Source of the DNA: an uncultured Clostridium sp.
GTDB taxonomy: Bacteria > Bacillota > Clostridia > TANB77 > CAG-508
Direction: 5' to 3'
Length of the DNA: 39,092 nucleotides
Assembly (NCBI GenBank): GCA_947571975.1
Contig: CANPAC010000003.1
Coordinates: 1 to 39,092, forward strand
The notes beneath the pieces are model-generated. The model made no database searches, had not been told where the DNA came from, and saw only the letters and a list, made by a program, of their open reading frames with translations. Positions 18,047 through 28,821 of this stretch are shown piece after piece. Made by a program: the position numbers and the translations under genes. The stretch's first letter is position 1; the number at the start of each line of letters is the position of its first letter.

Positions 18047-18092
18047 CTTCATCAAATTTTAAGTTCTTCATAATTATCTAGTACAAAAAAAG

Positions 18093-18119
18093 CAATCCGC
18101 AAATTTTATTTGCGGATTG
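18093..18119. terminator. Bidirectional intrinsic terminator
   Basis: An 11-bp GC-containing stem (CAATCCGCAAA / TTTGCGGATTG) with a 5-base loop is flanked by A and T runs on both sides. It separates the plus-strand pilin gene from recR on the minus strand. Confidence 0.92.
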
Positions 18120-18153
18120 TTTTTTTACAGTTTTATTTATAAATTACTATTTT

Positions 18154-18753
18154 TTACAGTTCTCGTCTTCCCTCTAAAGCTTTAGTTAATGTAATTTCAT
18201 CAGTATACTCTAAATCTCCACCAACAGGAATACCATGAGCAATTCTAGTAACAGTAATTCCCAAAGGTTTTATCAATTTAGACAAATACATAGCTGTTGC
18301 TTCCCCTTCCACTCTAGGGTTTGTAGCCAATATTACTTCTTTTACTTGTCCATCCATTAACCTTGCTAACAATTCTTTTATTTTTATATCATCTGGCCCT
18401 ACTCCATTCATTGGCGAAATAGAACCATGAAGAACATGATATACTCCCTTAAATTCATGTGTTTTCTCCATTGCCACAATATCTCTTACATCTTCTACAA
18501 CACAAATAACAGAACTGTCGCGTTTAGGATTTCCACAAATAATGCAAGGATCTGTATCTGAAATATTATAACATTTACTACAATATCTTAAATTCTTTTT
18601 TGCATTTACAATTGATGTTATAAATTCATTTGTTTCTTCTTCTGAACTATTCAATATATGAAAAGCAAGCCTTGCAGCCGTTTTATGCCCAATGCTTGGC
18701 AATCTTTCAAAACTTTCTATTAATTTTTCAATTGATGGTGAATATAACGACAT
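18154..18753 (-). CDS. recR: Recombination protein RecR
   Basis: The protein is 199 aa, normal RecR length, starting [19 protein letters not shown]. The ATG at 18753 is chosen because AAGGAAGG lies eight bases upstream. An HhH segment ([17 protein letters not shown]) is followed by the four-Cys zinc motif ([17 protein letters not shown]) and a Toprim domain ([27 protein letters not shown]). RecR acts with RecF/RecO to load RecA at gaps. It is the last gene of the dnaX-ybaB-recR order. It contains no in-frame CGG. Confidence 0.97.
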   Translation of the reverse strand: MSLYSPSIEKLIESFERLPSIGHKTAARLAFHILNSSEEETNEFITSIVNAKKNLRYCSKCYNISDTDPCIICGNPKRDSSVICVVEDVRDIVAMEKTHEFKGVYHVLHGSISPMNGVGPDDIKIKELLARLMDGQVKEVILATNPRVEGEATAMYLSKLIKPLGITVTRIAHGIPVGGDLEYTDEITLTKALEGRREL

Positions 18754-18780
18754 ACTATAATCCTTCCTTTTTTGCAAGGA

Positions 18781-18830
18781 GTGTCCCTAAATCCCTAAAA
18801 GAGGGATTTAAGGAACGTCCCCTAATCCCT
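18781..18830. repeat. Palindromic intergenic repeat between ybaB and recR
   Basis: TAAATCCCT (18788-18796) pairs with AGGGATTTA (18802-18810). It is followed by AAGGAACGTCCCC. Parts of the same words occur at 3140-3215 (AAGGAACGTACC, CCCTAAATCCC) and 21966-21976 (GAAACGTCCCC), so this is a dispersed motif family. Confidence 0.5.
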
Positions 18831-18835
18831 CTATC

Positions 18836-19180
18836 TTACATTAGTCCTGGTATATTAAATTTTCCTAATTGTGCTGCTTGTTCACTGTCTACTTTTCTTA
18901 GTGCTTCATTTACACATGTTAAAATCAAGTCTTCTAGCATCTCTACATCTTCAGGGTCTACTACTTCTGGTTTTATTTTTATTTCTTTTATCGCTTTTTC
19001 TCCTGATACTTTTACTGAAATTGCTCCACCACCTGCTGTTGCTTCAAATTCTTTAGTTGCTAATTCTGCTTGTGACTTTTCCATATCAGCTTGCATTTTT
19101 TTTGCTTCTTTCATTAAATTATTAATATTCATTCCTCCGAATCCTCCCATTCCTCCTGGGAATCCACCTCTTTTACTCAT
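18836..19180 (-). CDS. YbaB/EbfC nucleoid-associated protein
   Basis: The protein is 114 aa from the ATG at 19180, which has AAAGGAG upstream; an earlier in-frame ATG overlaps that site. The Gly-rich start ([20 protein letters not shown]) precedes a helix and the conserved core [20 protein letters not shown] and [19 protein letters not shown]. YbaB dimers bind DNA and are encoded between dnaX and recR in most Firmicutes, as here. Confidence 0.95.
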   Translation of the reverse strand: MSKRGGFPGGMGGFGGMNINNLMKEAKKMQADMEKSQAELATKEFEATAGGGAISVKVSGEKAIKEIKIKPEVVDPEDVEMLEDLILTCVNEALRKVDSEQAAQLGKFNIPGLM

Positions 19181-19279
19181 TTCAAAATCTCCTTTCATAT
19201 TACTAATTATTTATGATATAATATCTATACTATTACCACTAATATTAAATTTTTATTAATTGCATTTAAAATTAGTAAT

Positions 19280-20931
19280 TTATTCAATAATATTAAATGG
19301 TATATCTGATTCCTTTGCAAAATTTTGCAAATCTTCCTCTCTTGTAATTTGTGGTTTACTTGATACTTGTGTCAAATATTTTATTTGCATTTCTTTACCA
19401 CAAGCCATAGAAACTAAATTAGAAATCTCCCTTATATTTTCCTGTTTTTCTAAAACCGCCTTACCAAAAGAAGTCATACCATTAGGAAACTCAATTCCGA
19501 CTGTCATATCATTAATTTCTTTTGCTGTTGTTCCTATTAAATTTGTGTATAACACAATCTTTCCACTTTGCTTTAAGTCATTCACAATTTGAGGCCAATA
19601 TTCATCTGGATTTTTAGAAAATTTTTTAGTATTTAGCGATGTGCGTTTTGTTCTACTACTAACTGCTTGATTTACATTATTAGATGTTTTTTGACCAATA
19701 GTATTAGTTATAGCCGTACTTCCGAGCTGGTTGTACATAACTTGGATTTGCCGTTCCTGATACCGTAGCTGTTGTTGTTGCTATTCCTTTTCCTGATTTT
19801 AAATATTTTTCTATTTTTTCTACACGTTCTTCTATTGTCTCATTCATTTTAGCTTGTTTATTACATAATTTAATAATGCCTGCTTGAAATAAAATAGTCT
19901 TTTGTGTAGATATTTTTATATCACTTTCTAATTCTGATAGCTGATAAACTAAGTCTACTAATTTGTCTTTTGATGCTATTTCTGAAATAGCTTTTATTGC
20001 TTTAAGTTCTTCTTCATTGTATAGTTCTAGCTTTTTAGTTGCTTGATAAACTAATATATCTTTTACATATTTTATCATTTCCCAAATGAATTGATTTATA
20101 TCTTTTCCTTCTTGTATTAGATTATCTACTTCTTCTAATGCTTTATTTACATCATATTCTATAATAGCTCCGAATGATACCGTTTACAAAAGTAACTTTA
20201 GGAATTCCTACTAAATCTCTTATTTTATCTTCATCAATCTTATTTTCTCCATCTTGTATACATCTTTCTAAAATAGATAACGCATCTCTCATTGCCCCTT
20301 CTGATAAAAATGCAATAATTCCTAATGCACCATTTGTAGCTTCTATACTGCTTTCTTTACATACTATTTCTAACCTTTTGATGATGTCCTCGTTTGAAAT
20401 TCGCTTGTAATCAAATCTTTGACATCTTGATAAAATAGTAGCTGGCAATTTTTGCGGTTCAGTAGTAGCTAATATAAATTTTACATGCTCTGGTGGTTCT
20501 TCTAATGTCTTTAATAAAGCATTAAAAGCACCTGTTGAAAGCATATGCACCTCATCTATTATATAAACTCTGTATTTTGCTTTAGTTGGCAAAAAATTGA
20601 CTTCTTCTCTAATGCTTCTTACGTCTTCTACACTATTATTTGACGCAGCATCCATTTCTACTATATCTGTTAAAGAACCTGATAGTGCTCCTTTACAAAT
20701 TTCACATTCATTACATGGTTCACCATCTTTAGGATTTAAACAGTTTATTGCTCTTGCTAATATCTTTGCTGCTGATGTTTTTCCTGTTCCTCTTCCCCCT
20801 GTTAATAAATAAGCATGCCCTACTCTATTAGCTATTATTTGATTTTTTAGTGTTTTCGTTATATGTTCCTGCCCTACCATTTCCCCAAAGGTTAATGGTC
20901 TAAATTTTCGATAAAGAGCTGTGTACCCCAT
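19280..20931 (-). CDS. dnaX: DNA polymerase III tau/gamma subunit, two CGG +1 shifts
   Basis: The repaired protein is 549 aa. It is the clamp-loader ATPase of the replisome. The N-terminus is MGYTALYRKFRPLTFGEMVG, with Walker A GGRGTGKTSAAK, zinc Cys cluster CNECEIC, Walker B YIIDEVHMLS, and arginine-finger region TILSRCQRFD. Frame 0 meets CGG-A at 20172-20170; skipping the C gives GII-Gly254-AIIEYDVNKALEEVD, continuing domain III. A second CGG-A at 19724-19722 in the linker gives VQPA-Gly403-STAITNT. The C-terminal region then runs to the stop at 19280, including PDEYWPQIVNDLKQSG. Unlike the -1 dnaX frameshift of E. coli, these are +1, there is no slippery A run, and both are needed for full length. 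It heads the dnaX-ybaB-recR operon, after the SRP RNA. Confidence 0.92.
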
Positions 20932-20958
20932 AATTTCACATCCTCTTACTATAAAAAA

Positions 20959-21092
20959 TGGTCAGATTGCTTAATCTCTCTATGGAAAGACTCCACATAA
21001 AGATTTCTACTTATTGCTGCTTCCTTCCGGACCTGACAAGATTCATAGGTCTTTATTGGATTCTCTCCATACAAAGATTAAACGAATGACCA
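20959..21092 (-). ncRNA. ffs: Signal recognition particle RNA, small bacterial type
   Basis: On the minus strand the apical loop is TGTCAGGTCCGGAAGGAAGC followed by AGCAATAAG, the diagnostic 4.5S core. The flanks GGTCATTCGTTTAATC and GATTAAGCAATCTGACC close a long helix. A promoter lies immediately upstream (21098-21126). Location next to dnaX is common in Firmicutes. The ends are estimated from the pairing. Confidence 0.93.
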
Positions 21093-21097
21093 TATGT

Positions 21098-21126
21098 ATT
21101 ATATAATGAATTTTTAATTTTATCAA
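21098..21126 (-). promoter_or_regulatory. Sigma-A promoter of the SRP RNA
   Basis: On the minus strand, TTGATA (21126-21121) and TATAAT (21103-21098) are separated by exactly 17 bases, about six bases before the RNA 5' end. Confidence 0.8.
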
Positions 21127-21132
21127 GTAATA

Positions 21133-21870
21133 TTATATTCTTTTGAAAATAAAATCCTTTACATCTGTTATTTCAATAGAAGATGTACCATTTTCTACTA
21201 CATTTCCTACTGGAAAGTCTAAATTAATAGTAGTTTTATATTCTTTGCCATTTTCTAGCGAAATAGTTAAATCAAAACCTACTTTCATTTCTAAATCTTC
21301 TAATTTAATTCCTGCTTTTTTCAATAATTCCTCATGTTTTATTTCTTCTTCATTTGATTCGTAAGTTACTAAATTATCAATTGAAATTCGAAAGGCCACT
21401 AATCCACCTTGATTAGATATTTTCAATTGCTTCATATTTGACTCTGTACTTCCTGCATATTCTATATTTTCTGCTATATTTTCTTCTATATTTTTAAAAA
21501 TCAATTTTTCTTCTTGACCATCAGGTTCATAAATTTTAATTTTATCTTTTTGTTTTCCATCTATTTGTATATTTTCAATGCTAACAGACCTAATTGCTTC
21601 TGTTTTATAATATTCATTATTTTTATCTATATATAAAAAGACATCATTACTTTGATATACATCAAAAGCCCACTTTGTATTTATTGCTTCTTTATCTATT
21701 CCTTCAGAAGAACTAATAATTGAAATTTTTGATAATTCAAAAGGCATGTTAGTTTCGCCTTCTACACTATATCTTAGCATAACTATTCCTAATATAAAGA
21801 AAACAGCTACAACTACTATCATTACCATAATTCGATTAAAATATTTCTTGCTTTTTAGGTCTCTTAACAT
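21133..21870 (-). CDS. Membrane-anchored protein of unknown function
   Basis: The protein is 245 aa from an ATG preceded by AAAGGAGG. A basic N-terminus (MLRDLKSKKYFNRI) is followed by one membrane helix (about 15-33), and the rest is probably extracytoplasmic and beta-rich, with no Cys. I recognise no family. It sits between tadA and the SRP RNA on the same strand. It contains no in-frame CGG. Confidence 0.75.
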   Translation of the reverse strand: MLRDLKSKKYFNRIMVMIVVVAVFFILGIVMLRYSVEGETNMPFELSKISIISSSEGIDKEAINTKWAFDVYQSNDVFLYIDKNNEYYKTEAIRSVSIENIQIDGKQKDKIKIYEPDGQEEKLIFKNIEENIAENIEYAGSTESNMKQLKISNQGGLVAFRISIDNLVTYESNEEEIKHEELLKKAGIKLEDLEMKVGFDLTISLENGKEYKTTINLDFPVGNVVENGTSSIEITDVKDFIFKRI

Positions 21871-21990
21871 TTTTCCTCCTTTGTAAAAAATAAGTTATTT
21901 AATATATTAAAATAAAATTATTAATCAATACCTAAGATGTGTCCTAAAATTTCACAAAAATGTGCAAAATGAAACGTCCCCTATTTTACC

Positions 21991-22440
21991 CTATTTTGTT
22001 CTTAATTTCTTAAAAAAGTCTTTTAATAATTTTTCGCATTCTTTTTGCAGTATCCCTGTTTCTATTTCAATTTTATGATTAAATGGATAATCTTGTAGCA
22101 AATTTAAGACTGAGCCACATGCTCCTGTTTTTGCATCCATTGTTCCTATATATACTTTTTTAATTCTTGATTGTATCATTGCTCCTGCACACATAGAACA
22201 CGGTTCTAATGTCACATACATTTCACAGTCTAACAGTCTCCAAGCGCTTAGTTTTTTGCTAGCTTTTTGAATTGCTAGTATCTCTGCATGTTTGGTTGTA
22301 TCTAGTTTGCTTTCTTTTTGGTTGTGTGCTCTTGCAATTATTTTTCCATCTTTTACAATTACACATCCTACAGGTACTTCTAATTTTGCAGCTGCTTTTT
22401 TTGCTTCTTTTATCGCTTCTTGCATGTATTTTTCTAACAT
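21991..22440 (-). CDS. tadA: tRNA adenosine(34) deaminase
   Basis: The protein is 149 aa. The zinc deaminase motifs are HAE (TKHAEILAIQ, catalytic Glu) and PCSMCAGA. TadA converts A34 to inosine in tRNA-Arg(ACG). The resulting ICG anticodon reads CGU, CGC and CGA but not CGG. This leaves CGG dependent on a separate CCG tRNA, which matters for the CGG behaviour seen in this window. It contains no in-frame CGG. Confidence 0.93.
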   Translation of the reverse strand: MLEKYMQEAIKEAKKAAAKLEVPVGCVIVKDGKIIARAHNQKESKLDTTKHAEILAIQKASKKLSAWRLLDCEMYVTLEPCSMCAGAMIQSRIKKVYIGTMDAKTGACGSVLNLLQDYPFNHKIEIETGILQKECEKLLKDFFKKLRTK

Positions 22441-22562
22441 GGTTTACTTCCCTTTTTCTTTCCTATTTATGAATTATTATATATAACTTACTCTAAAATT
22501 GCAATAGAAAAAAACTCTTTTTAATATAAGTTTTTATTATTTAATTCTATATATAAAAATAG

Positions 22563-22590
22563 AGGAGTTAAAAATTTAATTTTAACCCCT
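22563..22590. repeat. Hairpin in the tadA-pilin intergenic region
   Basis: AGGAGTTAAAA pairs with TTTTAACCCCT with one mismatch. It may be a terminator or part of the repeat cluster that follows. Confidence 0.35.
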
Positions 22591-22623
22591 TAATTAAATC
22601 ACGCTTTTTTTGAGCAAGCGCTT

Positions 22624-22718
22624 ACTCGAATATATTGTTCACCATTTCTATATGAGTTGTGAAACACTCGGATATATAGTTCGCCATTTTACATGAGTTG
22701 CGAAACACTCGAATTATT
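22624..22718. repeat. Two and a bit tandem copies of a 41-42-base repeat
   Basis: ACTCG starts units at 22624, 22666 and 22707. Units one and two share ATATAT, GTTC, CCATTT, ATGAGTTG and GAAAC with point differences; the third is truncated after about 12 bases. Each junction can fold (GAGTTG, then GAAAC, then ACTC). An almost palindromic GAGCAAGCGCTTACTC precedes unit one. No gene is seen in 22441-23002. Confidence 0.7.
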
Positions 22719-22935
22719 AAATATCTATTCTTTGTTAGTATATTAATTATACTATGTTTTTATTCATTATATCAATAGAATTTTGAAAATTTTTACCAAA
22801 TTTTTGATTCATTCCGCCATGTCTTGGCTTTTTATCATTTTAAATTATAATAACCTTGAACCTAATTCTATTTACGACGGTAGAAATACAAAAGTCGAAA
22901 AATTTCAAAAGTGTAAATTGAGCAATTATGGCATT

Positions 22936-22982
22936 TTCCAATGAAAAATGGGTGAAATTATTTCATTCGTTTTTCATTGGAA
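22936..22982. terminator. 13-bp perfect hairpin with nested stem and T7 run
   Basis: TTCCAATGAAAAA (22936-22948) pairs with TTTTTCATTGGAA (22970-22982), and a nested TGAAA/TTTCA stem lies inside. The T7 run is on the plus strand, although the adjacent gene (23003) is on the minus strand, so the direction is uncertain. Confidence 0.55.
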
Positions 22983-23002
22983 CTTTTTTTACTAGCTCTT
23001 AA

Positions 23003-23671
23003 TTAAAACAATCCGCCATAGCCATGAGAAACATAATTTTCTGGACTAATCACAGTTTCTGGAGGAAATGGATTACCTTCTTCATTCAGTATCACGTTCC
23101 CTCTTGCATAAGATACATATATATACGTCACCATACCAAAATTCCCAGAATCATTAGGACAATAAAGTGGAGGTTCCACAACACCTTCCTCCATATTGCA
23201 ACCATTAGGCCAATTAATACTATTTTGATAATCTCCAAACTCTTCCCAAGTCGTACCCTCTCTAACTGAATATTCGACCCCATCAATTGAAAAATATACG
23301 TCTTCTAAAAATTTAATTGTTCGTTTTCCTATAGTAATTTGATATTGGGCTTCAACTCCCTTTTCTTCATTGCCTAATATTTTATCTCTTTCATCTTCAG
23401 TTAAATTTTCTTGCTCTACTAAAGAATTTACAAATTCTTCTAATGTTTTTGCTGTTTTAGTGCCAGTACGTCTATCTGTCTCTTTTTCCATTTTCCATAA
23501 ATTTTTTAATTCTTCAACAGTAGCCCCTCTACTTTCTACTTTTGAATCGTTTGCTCTAGTTAAAATTCCATTATCCCCTGCCAATGTCGCAATACTTACT
23601 CCTGCTAAAATTAATAAAACGATAATAGTTATAACTAATGCTATTAATGTAATTGCTCTATCACTTTTCAT
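23003..23671 (-). CDS. Prepilin-like protein
   Basis: The protein is 222 aa from an ATG with GAGAGG upstream. The leader MKSDRA precedes the pilin-type helix ITLIALVITIIVLLILAGVS. An acidic coiled region (about 35-115) is followed by FSIDGVEYSVREGTTWEEF, a TW-E segment also present in the pilin at 6796-7487. The tail is Pro/Gly-rich and ends GYGGLF. It contains no in-frame CGG. It follows the giant surface-protein pair on the same strand. Confidence 0.75.
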   Translation of the reverse strand: MKSDRAITLIALVITIIVLLILAGVSIATLAGDNGILTRANDSKVESRGATVEELKNLWKMEKETDRRTGTKTAKTLEEFVNSLVEQENLTEDERDKILGNEEKGVEAQYQITIGKRTIKFLEDVYFSIDGVEYSVREGTTWEEFGDYQNSINWPNGCNMEEGVVEPPLYCPNDSGNFGMVTYIYVSYARGNVILNEEGNPFPPETVISPENYVSHGYGGLF

Positions 23672-23783
23672 TTTTAATTCTACCTCTCTTTTCTTGTGTT
23701 TAATTTATATATTGATATTTTATCATAATTATGGATTATGTCTATATGTATTACTTAAAAATTTATCATATTTCCTTATTAAC

Positions 23784-26700
23784 TTAAATAACCAACTTTT
23801 TGATCAAGATAATACCTGCAACTAAAATTCCTAAAGTACTAATAGCAAGCATTGCATAAGCAATATAATCTGTCACTCTACCAGTTGGAGGTACAATTGT
23901 TAAGCTCTCTGAAGTATCACTATCATACTCTGTTTGACTATTCGTATTAGGTGTATAATTTCCTGGTATTGTAATTAAAGAAGCTCCTCCAGATTTCTCT
24001 ACACGAATAATTTCAGCATAATTTTCTAATACTCCTTCATCCTCATCGTCAATTGCCGTATTAGCTAATATTCTGTATGCCTTTAAAATAACCTCATTTT
24101 GTGTATTATCACCTTGTGGTTTTAAATCTTTTGACAATTTAGTAATATCAACCACTTGGTTTGTAGTAGTAAGTAAGTCTTTCATCGCTTGTGTATTTTC
24201 TAGCCATCCTTTTTCAGTTATATATTGTAACTTTTTATTATTATCTCTTATAACCTCACCAATATCTATATCCTCTAAAGCTGTTGATACATTGTTATCT
24301 AAGTAATCAATTACATTAGTTGCATCTAATGTTACTAAATCACTTTCGTTTTCGCCATACCCTTTTCCATATCTATAGAATTCTTCATTCAAATAATCTA
24401 ACTCACTAATATTTCTTGTTTTTAAAGCATAGCTTAATTCTAATCTAACACCTTGACTGATTTCATTGTCTAGCTCAAATTTAACTTGACCTTTTGCTCC
24501 TTCTGAATCTGGAATATACACTGTATGTTGAACTGAATCTTTTAATTTTCCATCTTCTATATTAGCATTAATTAAGACAACTCCATCTGATAAAATCAAT
24601 TTTGCATTTCTAATTTCTTTATTTAAAGAAATTACTTGTTTTGCTCTTTCTACAATTCCAAAGTCTATATTTTTTAGATGATTTTTATATTGTTCTTTTT
24701 TAACTGCATATATTCCATTCATTTTAACTGAACCATCACTATTTAGCTCATATTCATTATCACCTATATCTGATGGTGTTGTATAATATTCTAAGTTTAC
24801 TCTAAATGTCGGTGTAATAGCATCCATTTTTGTAGTAATTTCTTCTTTTGTACCATTCTTTTGTTCTAACTCACCATTACTTTCTATAATAACATTTTGA
24901 TTGCTATTAGTTACTAATGAAGCTTGCTCATCTATATCTTTTCTTGTTTCATAATTATCTACTGCGTCAGATACTCTTATTTCTGTATTGCTTTGTGTAT
25001 TCCATTCTGTGTTTGGATATTTTTCTTTAAATTCATCTTTGTACCATTCTAGTTGTTTTTCTTTTGCTTCATAAGATGATTTATCTACTACCGTAGACTT
25101 GTAATCTTGTACTTTATATTTTTCGTCACCCCATACATAAACTACTTTATAGTTATCTGGAACTGGAATCATTCCAGCTATTTTATAGTTTCCATTTGAA
25201 TCTGAAACAGTTACAGCATCTTCCCATTGTTTTGTTACTGTATTATATTTTTTAGCTATTTCTCCAGTTTTAGCATTTACTAATCTTACCTCTATATTAG
25301 CAATACCTTTGTCTTGACTAGCTATATATCTACCATCACCTTGTCTTACATTTCCTGATGATAAATCTTTATTTCCTGTTGTTACAGTATCTTCAAACAC
25401 TACTCCTGAAATTTCTCTTTCTTCTTGCAATACCAATTTTAATCCTGGTGCTTTGTCTGTATCATCTTCAAAAGTAGCTTTATTATTAGGTCTGCTATTT
25501 CCTGGTTGTGAATCTTTGTCTATTGCTGCATAAATATTTCCGCTTTGGTCTTTAACTGTATAAGAAGCTATTTCTGTTATACAATCTAATTTTACAACTT
25601 CGTTATTTTTATCTAATATATCTATAATTTGATCTGGCTTCACTTGTAATTGAATGTATACATATTGTTCTTCACTACCTACTGATACACTAGGGTAAAG
25701 ACTTATTTTTTGGAATCCATCTTGTGTTGTAACATTTCCTATTCTAACATTAGTTCCTGGTTTTATACTTCCATCTGAATTAATCTCTCTTCCTGCTCCT
25801 ACAAATTCATATTTAGTATCAAAATAAGTATTTAATTCATTAATCACACCTGTTAAATTGCTTTCTGAATTTCTAATTCCTATTTTATATGTAGCATAAA
25901 CTTTTAAGGTATCATCTCCTGTATAATTAATATCAGAAGCATATAATGCTCTTGTATAAGACATATTACTATATTTTGATTGGAATTTTACTAGTGGTTC
26001 CATATCATGACCGTTTTTTCCTTGGTCATTATATTTTCCATATAAACTTGGATTAAATCTATCTGCGTAATTGTAAATATGGTCTGCTCCATTGATGTGA
26101 ACTTTTACACTATTAACATCTTTTATTAAACTTAAATCTATTTTTTGTCTCTTTTTCAATCCTAAATTTATATCTGTTATCTCTGTTACGCTATTTTTTC
26201 TAATAGAATCTGCTGATATAATATGGTTTAGTCCTCCATTGTATGTATTTCTAGTGTTTGCTGCTATTACATATTGTCCATCTATTCCTGTAAATGGTTC
26301 TCTTGAATTTTCATTTCCACTATATCCATAATTATAATTTGAAGTATTTTTATCTCTTCTGTAAGATAGTGTACTTGTGTATTGTGCTGTGTTGTATGTC
26401 AATGGATATTGATTAGAAGCTCCATAGTGAATTTCTGAGTAACTATTGTTAAATGCTGTTCTGTTTCCTGCTTCTATTGCACGGTTACTTCCTGCCTGAT
26501 TTGGTCTTACTATTCTTCCATCTAAATGATAATTATTATTTTCTGATTTTACATTTTGATATGACATTCCATTATATTGAAATTCAACATAGTAATTTGA
26601 TATTTGGTCTATTAGTACATCATTAAATATATATGCTCCATTTGAATTCGTTGTTGTTCTTCCTACTATGTTTCCATTCATATCTTTTAAATATACTGGT

Positions 26701-28800
26701 ATTCCTTCTAATAATTTATCATTAACATCTAATGTTTTTTGACGATATAATTCGTTTGTCTTAATTTCTTTTCCTTCTATCCATTCTAAGTCTTCCCATG
26801 CATATCCGCTTAATTTCACATATTTTCTTTTATTATATATAGTTACACTATTAGCAGGTGTTCCTCTTTCAGTATTTTGAACAGTTTGCCTTGTTACATT
26901 TACCGTTGTAGGACTACTATTTACCTCATATCCATAATGTCCTCCTACGCTAATTTCTGTTATTTCATAATTTCCAACTAATATATTACTAATATTTATT
27001 TGGCCATTACTATCTGTTATAAATGTTGTTGCTTGATTTATATCTCCTGTATAGCTTAAATTTCCTAGTGGAGTAGTTCCTACTGCTCGTGATAATGTAC
27101 TTCCATTTCGTCCTATTGCTATTAAATATCCTCTTGACGTATCTCGTATTTTAAATTCCACTCCATTTAAAACTATATTTGGATTATCAGCATCTTTTTT
27201 AATAATTTGTAAATTTCCTGTTTGTTTTGTATTTTTTAAGTATACTGTTTTGTCTTGTCCTAATGTTCCAGCTATGCTTCCTACATTTAGAGGACTATTT
27301 AAGCTTGCATCTGGATATCCATATTGTTGTTTTTGTACTTCTAAAAATGTGTATGTTCCTTCTCTTGCTATATTGATTTTGCTTCCTGGTTGGTACCATG
27401 TTGCTTGGTTTTTATTTCCTGTATATCCTGCTGATGACCCACTTGTTCCTCCTGTTAAGTATTGCCCGTCTTGATATTGTACGATAAATCTTGTATTTCC
27501 TAAATTTGCTCCTGTATCTGTGTCTGTTTTACTTATGGTCATACTTCCTTGAAGTGGTACATTGTAATCATATTCCATCACATATGAATCATTCCAATTC
27601 CCTGAACGTTCAACTTCTATACAATCTTGATATCCACTAGCTTGCATGAAAGCTACAGTTGACCATTTATTATTTTGTACTCCTACAGTTAACAATTTAG
27701 TTAATTTTGTAGCTCCACTATTTAAAGGAACTCTAACATAAAAGTCTACATCTGGTTTTAAATTTGTTGCAAATTCATATTCTCCTGGTACATTAAAAAC
27801 TTCAGCATATAACTTAATTTTTGTTATTTCTACTTGTGTACTACCTTCATACCTAAATATTGAAGTTCCATTTATTTGGTTGCCATTTTGATCATATGCA
27901 CTTACATAACCTAGCATTGTAGGCTTGGTTTTGTCTGTATCAGTATCTAGGCTAATATATGGGAAAGACCATTTAAAAGGTCCGCACTATAATATTTCCA
28001 TTTCCATCCTCTTTAGCTCTTATTGCACTTTTATTAGTTCTATCTTCTGTTGGTTTGTCCATTCCTTCTGCATATGCTTCTGCTTGTCTCCAATATCTCA
28101 TAAAATCAGCTTGTCCCCAACACCAACTATCTGCTCCATATCCTGTAGGAATATTAACTCCTATATTTTGACCGTATTTTGTTCATCCAATCGCCCATTG
28201 TAGCCCAAATAGCCTCAGTTGTATAAACCACTTTACCTCCAGCATAGTTTCCGATGGTCACCAGCATTATCTGGGACTCTTGTATTATTGCGTGTTGCTA
28301 AGAAATATGCTAATTTCGCATTTACTCTAGTTGCTTCTGTATCAGGTTGATATACTCCTGCATTAATTCCTTCTTGGGAAGGATAACGCCAAAATACTCT
28401 CGCTTCAGAACTAATCCAGCTATCCCAACCAAGGCTATTTTTTCTGTAAATAAGATTATTAAGCGAATTACCCGCATGCCCTACTTTAGCACCAATATTA
28501 GCAACATTAGTACATTTGTATGATACTGAGTTAACACCTAAACCGTGGAGCCGTTTGGCCATGTTGTATACAAAATATACTTGGATTATGCATATAGCTA
28601 TTTGATGGAATATCTGCATTTTCATAGAAATAATCATAGTTCCATTGTGGAATTCTCCAAAATCCAGTTCCTAGGTCATCTGTTATTACGCTTCTTAAAT
28701 AATAGCTGTATACATCTTCATCTGCATTTACTACTGTTCCAGCAATTATTATTAAAAAACCAATTATTATACTAATTAGTATTTTTTTCATTTGCCTCAC
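23784..28800 (-). CDS. Giant surface protein with thioester-type head and SpaA-like repeats, four CGG +1 shifts
   Basis: The repaired protein is 1670 aa. The GTG at 28800 has AAAGGAGG eight bases upstream, and a signal peptide ends near VVNA. The head (about 70-275) resembles a TQxA thioester adhesin domain: FCIQHGQ holds the Cys, but the usual TQxAIW is TTEAIW, with Glu for Gln. Four in-frame CGG codons shift +1: 28545 (QTAP-Gly86-LGVNS), 28253 (GDH-Gly183-NYAGG), 28174 (NKI-Gly209-QNIGV) and 27984 (IIV-Gly272-PFKWSFPY). SpaA/prealbumin-like domains with isopeptide potential follow (MTISKTDTDTGA, LQIIKKDADNP), then SdrD-B-like segments (VYLKDMNGN...NSNGAYIF), a long beta-rich body and the anchor VPPTG, membrane helix, KK. 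It lies 21 bases after the other giant gene. Adhesion is likely. Confidence 0.82.
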
Positions 28801-28821
28801 TTTTTCTACCTCCTTTCCTTA

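Noticed and set aside
18871-19056. Plus-strand open frames over ybaB, recR, tadA and the giant surface genes
   Set aside because: They are antisense shadows with no ribosome binding sites and unnatural composition.
20152-20180. Classical programmed -1 frameshift of dnaX
   Set aside because: The shift is +1, the site is CGG-A, and there is no A-run slippery site.
22624-22718. CRISPR array
   Set aside because: Adjacent tandem units with no unique spacers, and no cas genes nearby.
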